Shown here piece by piece: positions 25,838 to 35,191 of a DNA stretch of 64,000 bases; positions within the stretch are counted from its first letter, which is position 1, and every line of letters starts with the position of its first letter. Where the stretch lies: positions 3,174,001 through 3,238,000 of the forward strand of contig NZ_CP095075.1 in assembly GCF_022921115.1 (NCBI RefSeq). The letters run 5' to 3'. Below the pieces are notes generated by a model. It made no database searches and was not told the origin of the DNA. It saw only the letters and a program-made list of their open reading frames with translations. This stretch comes from Halobacillus amylolyticus. Its GTDB lineage: Bacteria; Bacillota; Bacilli; Bacillales; Halobacillaceae. The position numbers were made by a program, and so were the translations under genes.

Positions 25838-27082
25838 TTGACTACACATAAAAAACAGTTAGAAAAGTATGCTGAGCTAGCGTTAAAGAAAGGCGTTAAC
25901 TTGCAGAACGGCCAGGGGCTGATTATTAATGCTCCAATTGAAGCCGCTGATCTTGTCAGAATTATTTCAGCTAAAGCTTACGGGAAAGGCGCTAAGAACG
26001 TTCACGTTGAATGGAACGATGAAATACTGAGTTATATGAAAATGAAAAATGCTCCAAAGAAAGTATTGGAGACCTTTCCGAAATGGAAGGCAGAAGGATT
26101 AGAGGAAATGGTGAAGGATGGCTATTCCTTATTAACAGTATATGGTCCCAACCCTGACCTTCTAAAGGGGATTGACTCTGAACGGATTGCGAAGGCAAAT
26201 AAAGCGAGTGCTGAGGCTTTATCAGAATACCGTGATTACATCATGAACGATAAAACGACATGGTCGATCATTGCCTACCCTCAAGCTGCCTGGGCTGAGA
26301 AGGTTTTCCCGGATTTGAACACAGAAGCGGCTCAAAGCAAGTTATGGGAGCAGATTTTTAAGATTACTCGAATTGATCAGGAAGACCCAATCAAGGCATG
26401 GGAGAAACATAATGAAAGCCTGCGTCAGGCGAGAGAGTATTTGAATAAAAAGCAATATAAAAAGCTTCATTATAAAGCGACAGGTACTGATTTAAGTATT
26501 GAATTACCTGAGAATCACATTTGGCATGGTGGCTCGGCTACTTCTGAAAAAGGGATTGAGTTTAATCCGAACATGCCGACTGAAGAAGTGTTTACGATGC
26601 CGCACAAGTATGGTGTTCAAGGTAGAGTCAGTAGCACGAAACCGCTCAGCTATGGCGGGAACTTAATTGAAAACTTCACACTGACATTTAAGGATGGGAA
26701 GGTCGTTGATTACAAAGCTGAAGCTGGACAGGAAACGCTTAAGCACTTGCTGGAGTCAGACGATGGTTCACAGCGACTAGGCGAAGTGGCCCTCGTTCCT
26801 AATGAATCGCCGATTTCCCAGTCCGGTCATATTTTCTACAATACGTTGTATGACGAAAATGCGTCCTGCCATCTTGCTTTAGGAAAGGCTTATCCGACCA
26901 ATATTGAAAAAGGTCCATCTATGTCCAAGGATGAAATGGACAAGCATGGAGTTAATGACAGCCTTGTTCATGAAGATTTCATGATGGGCTCAGCAGAGAT
27001 GGATATTGATGGAGAGACTCAGGATGGCAGCTACGAGCCTATATTCCGTAAAGGCTCATGGGCTATGGAATTTGAATCATAA
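25838..27082 (+). CDS. M29 family metallo-aminopeptidase (AmpS/PepS type)
   Basis: 414 residues. Cytosolic aminopeptidase; family M29 uses two metal ions held by Glu, His and Asp. Candidate ligands are visible in the C-terminal half: EVFTMPHKYGVQG (Glu and His), LGEVALVPNESPI, NASCHLALGKAYP and DSLVHEDFMMGSAEMDIDG. Length and motif order fit. The start is a TTG at 25838, 7-8 bases after TGGAGG. It is monocistronic. Confidence 0.9.
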   Translation: MTTHKKQLEKYAELALKKGVNLQNGQGLIINAPIEAADLVRIISAKAYGKGAKNVHVEWNDEILSYMKMKNAPKKVLETFPKWKAEGLEEMVKDGYSLLTVYGPNPDLLKGIDSERIAKANKASAEALSEYRDYIMNDKTTWSIIAYPQAAWAEKVFPDLNTEAAQSKLWEQIFKITRIDQEDPIKAWEKHNESLRQAREYLNKKQYKKLHYKATGTDLSIELPENHIWHGGSATSEKGIEFNPNMPTEEVFTMPHKYGVQGRVSSTKPLSYGGNLIENFTLTFKDGKVVDYKAEAGQETLKHLLESDDGSQRLGEVALVPNESPISQSGHIFYNTLYDENASCHLALGKAYPTNIEKGPSMSKDEMDKHGVNDSLVHEDFMMGSAEMDIDGETQDGSYEPIFRKGSWAMEFES

Positions 27083-27300
27083 GTCATTTTTAAAAGCCTG
27101 CGGTATTTTCGCGGTTTCTGACAATAGAGTTTATTTGAAAGTCCCAGATATGATGTAGCTGTTACATTTTTGACATTCCGGTTACAGTTCATTTAAAAAG
27201 CGATAAAAATGACTTTCCCCCTATATAAATGTGGTAAAAAGGAGTAGGACATAGTTTGAAGCTTATGCACTAACCACAGAAATTTAAAGGGTGGACAATT

Positions 27301-28314
27301 ATGAAACGTGAAGCACTTTTTGACAATGCGAAGCTCTTACTGATTTTTCTAGTTGTGTTTGGCCATCTTATTCAGCCATTTACCGATGGTTCACACATCA
27401 TGTACACCATCTATATGTGGATTTATACGTTCCATATGCCAGCGTTTATCCTTTTATCAGGCTTTTTTGCTAAAGGGTTAGGGGATAAGGATTATATTGT
27501 TAATTTAGCGAAAAAATTGATCTTACCGTATATGATTTTTCAACTCACCTATACAGGCTACTTCTTCTTTATAGGAAAAGATGGCTGGCTGAGCGGTCCA
27601 TTTTATCCTCATTGGTCATTATGGTTCTTATTTAGTTTGTTTTGCTGGCACATTATGCTCTATTGGTTCAAAAAGGTTCCTGCCCCATTGGGAATGTTTG
27701 TTGCGGTTGGACTTGGGATAGTTGTCGGGTATTTTAATGATATCGGCCATATGTTCAGCCTCTCTAGGACGTTTGTGTTCTTTCCATTTTTCTTAGCTGG
27801 ATACTGGTTAACGAAGGAAAACGTCAAGAAATGGAGAACACCTCAAGTTCGCGAAGCGACACTTCTTTTTGCAACTGTTGTAGTGGGCTTAATCGCCATT
27901 TTCCCAGAGTTTGATTCAGGGTGGCTGCTCGGTTCAAAATCGTACAGTATACTAGGAAATCCTGAATTTGGCGGTTTACTCCGTTTTGGTGTTTATGTAA
28001 TCGGTGGAATAATGACGGTTTGTATTCTTGCTTGGATACCGAATAAATCGTATCGCTTTTCTGTATTGGGTGGAAGAACACTGTATGTGTACCTGCTTCA
28101 TGGTTTCTTCATCCAGTTTTTCCGGGAAGCTGGTTGGTTTAAAGTTGATAATATTTTTGACTTTGCCGGCTTGGCTATTGTATCGGCAAGTATTGTATTC
28201 TTGCTGTCAAGTACTTCCATTCGTACATTAACACAGCCAGTGATCGAAGGAAGAGTACAATTAATGAAAAAATGGTGGTATAAACTAGCCAAAAAAGATT
28301 ATACAACAAATTAA
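27301..28314 (+). CDS. Acyltransferase 3 family membrane protein
   Basis: 337 residues with about ten membrane segments. The start REALFDNAKLLLIFLVVFGHLIQP carries the conserved DNAK..L...V.GH motif of acyltransferase-3/fucose-4-O-acetylase-like proteins, which O-acetylate sugars or other envelope molecules; the substrate is unknown. A later LHGFF motif (about residue 265) is also typical. AAGGGTGG precedes the ATG. The 218-base gap before it has a 10-bp inverted repeat, AGTCATTTTT (27082-27091) with AAAAATGACT (27205-27214). Confidence 0.85.
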   Translation: MKREALFDNAKLLLIFLVVFGHLIQPFTDGSHIMYTIYMWIYTFHMPAFILLSGFFAKGLGDKDYIVNLAKKLILPYMIFQLTYTGYFFFIGKDGWLSGPFYPHWSLWFLFSLFCWHIMLYWFKKVPAPLGMFVAVGLGIVVGYFNDIGHMFSLSRTFVFFPFFLAGYWLTKENVKKWRTPQVREATLLFATVVVGLIAIFPEFDSGWLLGSKSYSILGNPEFGGLLRFGVYVIGGIMTVCILAWIPNKSYRFSVLGGRTLYVYLLHGFFIQFFREAGWFKVDNIFDFAGLAIVSASIVFLLSSTSIRTLTQPVIEGRVQLMKKWWYKLAKKDYTTN

Positions 28315-28326
28315 TTGAAAGAATCA

Positions 28327-28398
28327 TACCTCTCTTAGGATTGAAATGGGTCGTCTAGTGAAAGACTATTGATATAGAGCCTAAGGGAGGTATTTTTT
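28327..28398 (+). promoter_or_regulatory. Hairpin that buries the ribosome site of the DJ-1/PfpI gene; possible terminator or attenuator
   Basis: TACCTCTCTTAGG (28327-28339) pairs over 13 bp (one G-T wobble) with CCTAAGGGAGGTA (28380-28392). The 3' arm contains the GGGAGG ribosome site of the next gene and is followed by TTTTTT. The fold could end the acyltransferase transcript, hide the start site, or both. Confidence 0.65.
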
Positions 28399-28400
28399 GT

Positions 28401-29060
28401 ATGGGAAAAAAGATCTTATTCATTGCTACAAATGTTGATCAATGGGAAGATGGACAAAAGACTGGGTTATGGTTGCAGGAGTTTGTAGAGCCGGCTACAG
28501 AATGTAAACAAGCTGGATTCGAAGTCACTGGGGCCAGCATAAAAGGCGGCAGGATTCCAATTGACCCGAACAGCTACAGTAATGAACTACCCAGGGTTTG
28601 GGATGGAGTCATGGAACCGATTCACGATACGGAAAAGCTTGAAAACATAGACTTGAATGATTATGCAGGTGTATTCTTCACAGGCGGCCACGGAACGATG
28701 TTTGATTTTCCCGATCAGGAAGTCATCCATTCTGTACTGCAGCATTTTGTAGAGAAAGATAAAGTGATTGGTGCTGTTTGTCATGGTCCAGCAGCCTTTG
28801 TAGGGGCAAAAGATTCTAGTGGGGACCCGTTTATAAAAGGAAAAAACATAACAGGCTTCAGTACGAAAGAGGAGAAGGAAATGGACTTTACGGACAAGGT
28901 ACCATTTTTGCTTGAAGATCGATTGAAAGAAGAAGGAGCAAACTTTCAAACCGCTGCCCCGTTTGAGGAACATGTTGAGGTGGATGGAAAACTTGTTACA
29001 GGACAGAACCCTCAATCAAGTTTAGCAACCGCCGAAGCTTTTCTTAAGAAATTGACATAA
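28401..29060 (+). CDS. DJ-1/PfpI family protein (Hsp31-like class I glutamine amidotransferase fold)
   Basis: 219 residues. The nucleophile elbow AVCHGPAAF with Cys near residue 131 and the preceding FFTGGHGTMFDFPD loop with the acidic partner are those of Hsp31/YajL-type proteins, which have been given chaperone, glyoxalase III and deglycase activities. The Cys-His pair (C-H-G-P) is intact. Which activity applies here cannot be told. GGGAGG precedes the ATG but lies in a stem. Confidence 0.87.
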   Translation: MGKKILFIATNVDQWEDGQKTGLWLQEFVEPATECKQAGFEVTGASIKGGRIPIDPNSYSNELPRVWDGVMEPIHDTEKLENIDLNDYAGVFFTGGHGTMFDFPDQEVIHSVLQHFVEKDKVIGAVCHGPAAFVGAKDSSGDPFIKGKNITGFSTKEEKEMDFTDKVPFLLEDRLKEEGANFQTAAPFEEHVEVDGKLVTGQNPQSSLATAEAFLKKLT

Positions 29061-29063
29061 AGA

Positions 29064-29099
29064 AAGCCGCTATTCCAACATAGGATAGCGGCTTATTTT
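29064..29099. terminator. Terminator between DJ-1/PfpI and YjiH genes
   Basis: 10-bp stem AAGCCGCTAT (29064-29073) / ATAGCGGCTT (29085-29094) followed by ATTTTT. It serves the plus-strand gene and perhaps also the convergent one. Confidence 0.85.
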
Positions 29100-29125
29100 T
29101 CCTGAAAGTGACTTTTGAACAACCT

Positions 29126-30481
29126 CTAAAAGATTAGATGAGCGATAAGAGCAATAACTGGAAGTGTAATAATCGTTCTTAACAAGAAGATAATGAATAA
29201 ATCCTTCATGTTTACAGGTACTTTAGAGCCTAACAGCAATCCACCGACCTCTGACATATAGATCAGCTGAGTCACGGATAAACTAGCTATCACAAAACGC
29301 GTCATTTCACTTTCAATCGATGCACCAATAATGGCTGGCAGGAACATATCAGCAAAGCCAACTAAAATCGTCTCAGATGCGGCTTGAGCATAAGGGATTT
29401 GCAACAATTCAAGTATTGGAACAAAAGGTAGGCCGAGCCAAGTGAATACTGGCGTGAACTCAGCGATGACAAGCGCAATGGTACCTAAAGCCATAACAAT
29501 CGGAGCAACCCCCATCCACATGTCTAGAATATTTTGTCCGCCTTGTTTAAAGAATTCTTTTACTCCGCTTGATTTGTTTCCACGATTAACGGCCTGTGTA
29601 TAGGCATAAGTAAAGGTATTATGCTGTTCAGGAATCGCCTCGCTAATATCATCAGCTTCTTCGGTAACATACGTATTAAGCTTGCGAGATAATGGTGGGA
29701 TTCTCGGCATGATTAACGCCGCAACAAGACCAGCAAGAGCAACGGTTAAATAGAAGGGAATAAACATATGCTCAAGACCTACCTCAGTAATAACAACTAA
29801 ACTGAAAGTAATGGATACGACGGAGAAGGTTGTACCGATCACGGCCGCTTCTCTTTTTGTATAATATCCTTCTTCGTACTGTTTACTTGTTAAAAGGACA
29901 CCGATTGTTCCATCGCCAAGCCATGAGGCTAAACAGTCAATGGAAGAACGTCCAGGCAGTTTAAAAACGGGGCGCATGATCTTCGTTAATAAGACACCGA
30001 AGAGCTCAAGCAGTCCAAAATTAAGCAGTAATGGCAGGAATAAACCAGCAAATAAAAAGACCGCAAATAGAACGTGCAATAAGGAATCTAATAGTAGTCC
30101 GCCCGTAACATCAGAGATGACGGCATCAGGTCCGATTTGAAAATAAACCATAACAGCAAAAATCATCCCTAGAACACGAGTGACAACCCATACCCATGGC
30201 ACATTGAACAGTTGTTTGAAGAATGGAGTATTATCCAGCTTGTCGGGTCCAACCAATTTAACGAGAACAGTTCCGATCGCTGTGATCGATATAATCAACA
30301 TCATGATGAGAGAAAGGTAGTTGGCTAGTGCTCCCTGAATCCAGCCTGCCATGATAGCAATTAGAATCGTAACACTCCCATCCCCTGGATTATAAAATGG
30401 GACCATAAATAAGAATATACCTAGTAAAGATGGCAATATGAATTTTAAATGTGATGAAACTTTGAAGTCGCTTGCTTTCAT
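29126..30481 (-). CDS. YjiH family membrane protein (nucleoside-recognition/Gate domain)
   Basis: 451 residues with about ten membrane segments. The central GRSSIDCLASWLGDGTIGVLLTSKQYEEGYYTKREA stretch and the C-terminal SETILVGFADMFLPAIIG stretch are the paired Gate domains found in YjiH and spore maturation proteins. A transport role is supposed for the family; no substrate is established. It is monocistronic and ends at the shared terminator. Confidence 0.85.
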   Translation of the reverse strand: MKASDFKVSSHLKFILPSLLGIFLFMVPFYNPGDGSVTILIAIMAGWIQGALANYLSLIMMLIISITAIGTVLVKLVGPDKLDNTPFFKQLFNVPWVWVVTRVLGMIFAVMVYFQIGPDAVISDVTGGLLLDSLLHVLFAVFLFAGLFLPLLLNFGLLELFGVLLTKIMRPVFKLPGRSSIDCLASWLGDGTIGVLLTSKQYEEGYYTKREAAVIGTTFSVVSITFSLVVITEVGLEHMFIPFYLTVALAGLVAALIMPRIPPLSRKLNTYVTEEADDISEAIPEQHNTFTYAYTQAVNRGNKSSGVKEFFKQGGQNILDMWMGVAPIVMALGTIALVIAEFTPVFTWLGLPFVPILELLQIPYAQAASETILVGFADMFLPAIIGASIESEMTRFVIASLSVTQLIYMSEVGGLLLGSKVPVNMKDLFIIFLLRTIITLPVIALIAHLIF

Positions 30482-30606
30482 CGAAGTATCGCTCCTGACT
30501 GATCAATTTTTATAATACAGAATAAATATGCAGCAAAATAAATTTTAATACAAAAACCGTCAGTTGCCAATAAAAATTTTTTACCAGTATTTAATTTGGA
30601 GACAGT

Positions 30607-31479
30607 TTACCCCCCTGTATATCTGGTTAAAATTCTGTCAACAGGCGGACCATAGCTTTCACCGAACATGTTTAAATGAACGAGAAGATAGTATAGCTGG
30701 TATAGTGGTTTCATGTCTTCGTATTCGAAAGGGAGCGGCATCATTTCTTGGTAAGCCGCATAAAAAGTTGATGGAAACCCTCCAAATAACTCTGTAAAAG
30801 CTAGTTCAAATGCATGATCTCCATATACAATGGATGGGTCGATGAGATAGGGGATACCCTTCTGTCCAATCATATAGTTTCCAGCCCACAGATCGCCATG
30901 AAGAAGAGAAGGCGAAGGGTGGTGAGGAATCCATCGATCTAATCGACTAATCAATCGTTCAAGCTTGTCTCTTCTTTTGTGTGGCAACGTGCTGCTTTCA
31001 ATGGCCAATTGAAGCTGAGGCTGCAGGCGATTTTCCCTATAGTAATCTAACCAGCTCTCGCTCCAGCTATTGTCTTGAGTCAGCCGCCCAATAAAAGTTG
31101 GCTGGTCGAGTCCAAACTGTTCAGCCGGATGTAGGTGCATTTTCGCAAGGTTTTGACCAAATTTTTCTGCAGAATGGGCTTGTCTATCTTCTTCAATCCA
31201 TTCCATGATAAGGACTCCTGTTTCTCCCTCGTCAGGTTCATTGTAGTGATAAACCTTTGGGACATTTATGGTATTCGTTTGATCAATACGCTCTAACCCA
31301 AGTGCCTCTACTGTGAAGAAGTGTGACGGTACATTGGTATTTGCCTTAATAAAATATTCATGATGGCTTGTCCGTACATAAAAAGCTTCGTTAATATCAC
31401 CGCCGCTTACACTTTGCATCACCTTGATAGGGCCAGGGTCATTTAGTTGTTCAAGTGCTCTTTGAATGACTGGCTTCAT
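30607..31479 (-). CDS. Fructosamine-3-kinase family protein
   Basis: 290 residues with an aminoglycoside phosphotransferase-like kinase fold. Visible elements: SVSGGDINEAFYV (nucleotide-binding loop), FIKAN (Lys), LLHGDLWAGNYM (catalytic HGD) and LIDPSIVYGDHAFELAF (metal Asp). Bacterial members phosphorylate glycated amines so that the sugar falls off, a protein-repair role; this exact activity is inferred. The ATG at 31479 is preceded by GAGGAGG-like bases. Confidence 0.9.
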   Translation of the reverse strand: MKPVIQRALEQLNDPGPIKVMQSVSGGDINEAFYVRTSHHEYFIKANTNVPSHFFTVEALGLERIDQTNTINVPKVYHYNEPDEGETGVLIMEWIEEDRQAHSAEKFGQNLAKMHLHPAEQFGLDQPTFIGRLTQDNSWSESWLDYYRENRLQPQLQLAIESSTLPHKRRDKLERLISRLDRWIPHHPSPSLLHGDLWAGNYMIGQKGIPYLIDPSIVYGDHAFELAFTELFGGFPSTFYAAYQEMMPLPFEYEDMKPLYQLYYLLVHLNMFGESYGPPVDRILTRYTGG

Positions 31480-31812
31480 AAGAACCTCCTCTTTCTTACA
31501 ATAACTTAAAACCCTAAAAGTTGAAATAGTGAAATAATTTTAGTTAACCATGTTATTCGTTTGTTTGTTGATCACGATCCTGTTTTATGTAAAGGAGATT
31601 CCGAGTTTATTTGCGTCCTAAACTTAAAAATAGGGAAGGGTCCCCGATTATTTTGGGATTTAGACTGATCGGATTTGCTTAAATGGACCACTCACCATAT
31701 CCTATACCGTACAGCTGGAAAGTCTGATTAAGAAAAAAAGCCAGAGCAGCGTTATAGAAACTGCTTTGACTTTCCGTGGAAAAATATGCTTAATGTCATC
31801 AACGAATGGTTC
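31480..31812. other. Intergenic gap, one minus-strand terminator seen
   Basis: The 333-base gap contains a stem CAAAGCAG / CTGCTCTGG on the minus strand (about 31770-31741) followed by a T run (31739-31733), a likely terminator for the acetyltransferase gene at 31813. A 23-codon ATG frame near 31550 codes a hydrophobic peptide but has no good ribosome site. Nothing else is supported. Confidence 0.5.
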
Positions 31813-32706
31813 TTAATGATAGAACGGCGGTGCTTCTAAATCATTCAGGTTTTTCTCATAGGCATAAATCGTGTTAATATCTCGGAACCCCAACTGTTGA
31901 TAGAGCTGTTCAGCCTGGGTGTTTTGATTGCGGACAGATAAGGTCACTGCATCGACTCCATAGACGTAGAAGGCATATTGTAGAGCGTGCTCGATTAACT
32001 TTGTCCCGATCCCTTCGCCACGGTCATTAGGCTGAACATTCACAAAACAAATCTCTCCCTCGGAGGCAGTGATCGTTTCATAATAAAGGTACCCGACAAG
32101 ATGTCCATTCTCCATGTAGCCAAAAAGCCTATTTTCGTCTTGTTGAGCATGTTGAATCATTTCTTCGGTCGTGTAATAAGCCCCTGCTGGATGAAGCACA
32201 TGTAATGATTCAAAATCGCTACCTGATCGTTCAGATATATGTGTGCTTTTCTCATGTGAAGGGGAGAATTGCGAGCGATGCATGGCTAACGTTTTTTCAA
32301 TGTTATACAACGTAAAGTCATGCCGTTCCGCAAAAGAAACTAAAGGTTGATTCGCTTTGAAACAAGCTACCTTTACACTATCAAAATGGAGCATAAGGGT
32401 AAGGGAAGCTTTATCCCATAGCTGTTCAATCACATCAGTGTTTTCTCCTTTAGTAAAAGGCCCAAGCAAACGAGCAAGATTTTGATCGAAGAAAGGGAGA
32501 ATCCCAATAAAGCCAATGATCTCATCCTGGTCCCAAGCTACATAGGCAAGGGGTTCCTGAAATTGTGTCAATGTCCAGATTTGTTCAAAAATCTCATTTG
32601 GATCTGAAGCAAGCCAGGCAACAAAGTGTTTATCTTGTTCGTTCATGGAGTGAAGCCACTGAGCGATGGTGTGTAACTCTTTTACCTCTAATTCACGGAT
32701 CTGCAT
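31813..32706 (-). CDS. Double-domain GNAT acetyltransferase
   Basis: 297 residues with two GNAT-like halves. The C-terminal half is clearly active in form: ICFVNVQPNDRGEGIGTKLI (acetyl-CoA loop R-G-E-G-I-G) and LSVRNQNTQAEQLYQQLGFRD. The N-terminal half (about 1-140) resembles a degenerate GNAT domain, with WDQDEIIGFIGILP, but without a clear CoA loop. The substrate is unknown. It is transcribed alone. Confidence 0.85.
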   Translation of the reverse strand: MQIRELEVKELHTIAQWLHSMNEQDKHFVAWLASDPNEIFEQIWTLTQFQEPLAYVAWDQDEIIGFIGILPFFDQNLARLLGPFTKGENTDVIEQLWDKASLTLMLHFDSVKVACFKANQPLVSFAERHDFTLYNIEKTLAMHRSQFSPSHEKSTHISERSGSDFESLHVLHPAGAYYTTEEMIQHAQQDENRLFGYMENGHLVGYLYYETITASEGEICFVNVQPNDRGEGIGTKLIEHALQYAFYVYGVDAVTLSVRNQNTQAEQLYQQLGFRDINTIYAYEKNLNDLEAPPFYH

Positions 32707-32759
32707 ACGATCACCTTTTTTCCTTTTTAATCAAATCATGCCACAAAAATAAAGAAAAA

Positions 32760-32788
32760 CCAACCAGCAAAGAGGCTGGTTGGTGAAC
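32760..32788 (-). terminator. Terminator after the secreted metalloprotease gene
   Basis: 9-bp stem CCAACCAGC (32760-32768) / GCTGGTTGG (32775-32783); on the minus strand it is followed by TTTTTC. Confidence 0.85.
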
Positions 32789-32800
32789 GGATGAAAAAAG

Positions 32801-34927
32801 TTAGTTTTTCTTAGGTCCTTTCCCGTTATTCTCTTTGAACTCAACTTCATATTCAAAAGGAACAGGAATTGTGCTATCTAGTGGTGCAGCATAATACGTA
32901 GTCATGTACGTTTTTCCTTTTCTAAAGGCTTGTTGAAGTTCCAATGCTTCCTCGTCGGTCACGTTGAATGGATCAACTTCAATGACTTGGAATTTACCAT
33001 TGTTCTTCTCTTTGATGAACGTCACACCATAGTTTACGTATTCCTCTTTCAGCTGAGCTTCAGACATAAAGTCCTCTGTGCTCGTTCCATCGTAGCTAAG
33101 TCCGATTTCAGGGATGGAAATATCATCAATGAACCAGCCTGAATCATTATAGCCCCAATCCGTAAGATAACGGAAGGAGATTAGCACTTCTTCTCCAGCA
33201 TATTCAGATAGATCAAACGCTTCTTTTTGGAAATCTTCATAGTGTCCTGTGAACCCAGGAACATTTTCTTTAATCGTAGGATAACCATTTTCAACGACAT
33301 CTGACCGGGTATTTTCGTTCTCTAACGATGTCCACGTTTCCCCATTATCTGTGGAAACTTGAACCATTCCGAAATCCCATCTTTCTTCAATATCGATGAA
33401 GTTATCAAATGTAAGTGTAGCCTCATTAACGCCGGTAAGATCAGCATCGAAAATCATCTTGTTATCGAGTTCATTCCCTTTACCAGCCCAGTACACTTGA
33501 TCATCACTGCCTAGTGGGTCTTGGACGGACTCCCATTGTAGTGGAAGGAAGTCGATCCCGTTAAACTTGAAGTTCTCAACATTTTGGTTTGGTGCGAAAT
33601 TAAACTCTTTAAAATCCGTACCCCATGCAGGGACACCGTCTTTTTCATACGTTTTTGCCTTTTCAAAATTCACGGTAAAGCCGCGTTCGCTGCCATCTTC
33701 TACTGGAATTTCACGTAAATCGATGTTCTCGAAACCATATTTCCCGCCTTTAAACTTGTCATCGTCGACGACAAGGGCAGTGGAGAAATCCTGGTACACT
33801 TCATTGAAGGTTACATTTAGACCAAAGTCTTTATAGGCTTGCTCAAAACTAGCAATACTGTTCTCCTCATCAACAGCTACATGGCGAATGAACTCTTGTC
33901 CGAATCTTTCATAGTTATAGACGGTAAACAGTTGCACTAAGGCATAGTCAGCAATCGTTTCGGGCCCAGTGGCTGCATTTACATGCTCGTCCCAGCTTGT
34001 TAAGGAGTTTTCAGGGTGGTCAAGCAAGAAGTTGATACTATTTGTTCCAAGACCATATCCACCAAGAAATTCTGAAAACGTGGACATTCCTTCATTCAAC
34101 CATGTTGTTTCATCACCGTCATTGTCAGCGTGAATTAAGTGCTGCAGTTCGTGAATTGTGGTTGCGAAAAATGTACTTTCTAGTCTTTCTTCCCAATCGG
34201 CGGAATCGATGGAAATAATGTTACGGTCCGTATAATTTTCGAGTGTTTGCCAGAAGAATCCTGCGACGAAAAATGGATAATCTGGGTTGTTAAAGTTTTC
34301 ATCAGGAATATTACTGACATGAATCATGACTTTGTCGCCATCACCTTCGTAATATCCTTCAGGGACAAGACCCAAATCCTCAAGTTGGGCATTTGTTCCG
34401 TCAAGTGAATCAGGCATGCCAAAGAAATCAGTAGCTTTTGGATAAATGTTAGAGTCAAATTCAGCAGCCATCTTGTTCACTTGTTCTTGGGTCACCACAT
34501 GTGGATCACGTGGGTCACCTTCACCAAAGGATAGGTCATTGGCTACCCAGATCTCTACATGCTCACCAACACTGCGTAACGTGTACTCTTGGAATGCTAA
34601 GTTACGGTCAAGAAATAACTTGGTTTCCCCTTCCTCGTATGTAGAGGTAGAATTATCCTCATTAGATTCTGAGGACTTAGCTTCATTAAAATTAACCTCT
34701 TCAGCAGCTTCTTTTATTTCCTTAACTGCTTTCTTTTGAAACTCTTCACTTTGTGATTTCTTTTCAAGCATTCCATCAATATCAACCCGATCCCCATACC
34801 GCTCAACGTTCCAGTTGCTGTAATCAGCGCTTGAATCGGCATTTGCACTTACACCCGATGCTGTAGGTGCAAGCAAAGAAAGCGATAACGCGCCGACCGA
34901 CAGTAAAGCTGTCATCTTATTCTTCAT
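32801..34927 (-). CDS. Secreted zinc metalloprotease, immune inhibitor A / M6-M30-like
   Basis: 708 residues. Signal peptide MKNKMTALLSVGALSLSLLA ending near VSANA; then a propeptide-like charged segment; the zincin site HELQHLIHADNDGDETTWLNEGMSTFSEF near residue 260 with the HExxH-variant HELQH and a downstream Glu in WLNEG, as in gluzincin-like M30 and M6-like enzymes. The C-terminal part (about 430-620) is a jelly-roll module with VSTDNGETW and GWFIDDISI, typical of immune inhibitor A. It degrades extracellular protein. GGGAGG selects the ATG at 34927. Confidence 0.85.
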   Translation of the reverse strand: MKNKMTALLSVGALSLSLLAPTASGVSANADSSADYSNWNVERYGDRVDIDGMLEKKSQSEEFQKKAVKEIKEAAEEVNFNEAKSSESNEDNSTSTYEEGETKLFLDRNLAFQEYTLRSVGEHVEIWVANDLSFGEGDPRDPHVVTQEQVNKMAAEFDSNIYPKATDFFGMPDSLDGTNAQLEDLGLVPEGYYEGDGDKVMIHVSNIPDENFNNPDYPFFVAGFFWQTLENYTDRNIISIDSADWEERLESTFFATTIHELQHLIHADNDGDETTWLNEGMSTFSEFLGGYGLGTNSINFLLDHPENSLTSWDEHVNAATGPETIADYALVQLFTVYNYERFGQEFIRHVAVDEENSIASFEQAYKDFGLNVTFNEVYQDFSTALVVDDDKFKGGKYGFENIDLREIPVEDGSERGFTVNFEKAKTYEKDGVPAWGTDFKEFNFAPNQNVENFKFNGIDFLPLQWESVQDPLGSDDQVYWAGKGNELDNKMIFDADLTGVNEATLTFDNFIDIEERWDFGMVQVSTDNGETWTSLENENTRSDVVENGYPTIKENVPGFTGHYEDFQKEAFDLSEYAGEEVLISFRYLTDWGYNDSGWFIDDISIPEIGLSYDGTSTEDFMSEAQLKEEYVNYGVTFIKEKNNGKFQVIEVDPFNVTDEEALELQQAFRKGKTYMTTYYAAPLDSTIPVPFEYEVEFKENNGKGPKKN

Positions 34928-35191
34928 GTAGAAGTACCTCCCCCAATTATTTAGTCCCCTTAGAACCATCTTCTATTATAAAGGCAGAGTGAATAATTTT
35001 CAAAAAATTTAGAATAGTAAATTAGGATGATATTTACGACAAAAGAATCAGAAGTCATCATTCGAAAGTCCCTTTTGAACTCGAAGCGTTGCATATATTG
35101 TCGAATGAGAAGCCAACTCTTTTTAAGGTTGATGAATTTCTAATAAGGGTAAAGAAGACAACATACAACCTATAGGAAATGGGGGAGGGGA

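Noticed and set aside
31540..31620. Short hydrophobic peptide gene in the gap before the double GNAT gene
   Set aside because: Only 23 codons, with no ribosome site at a proper distance and no similarity I recognise.
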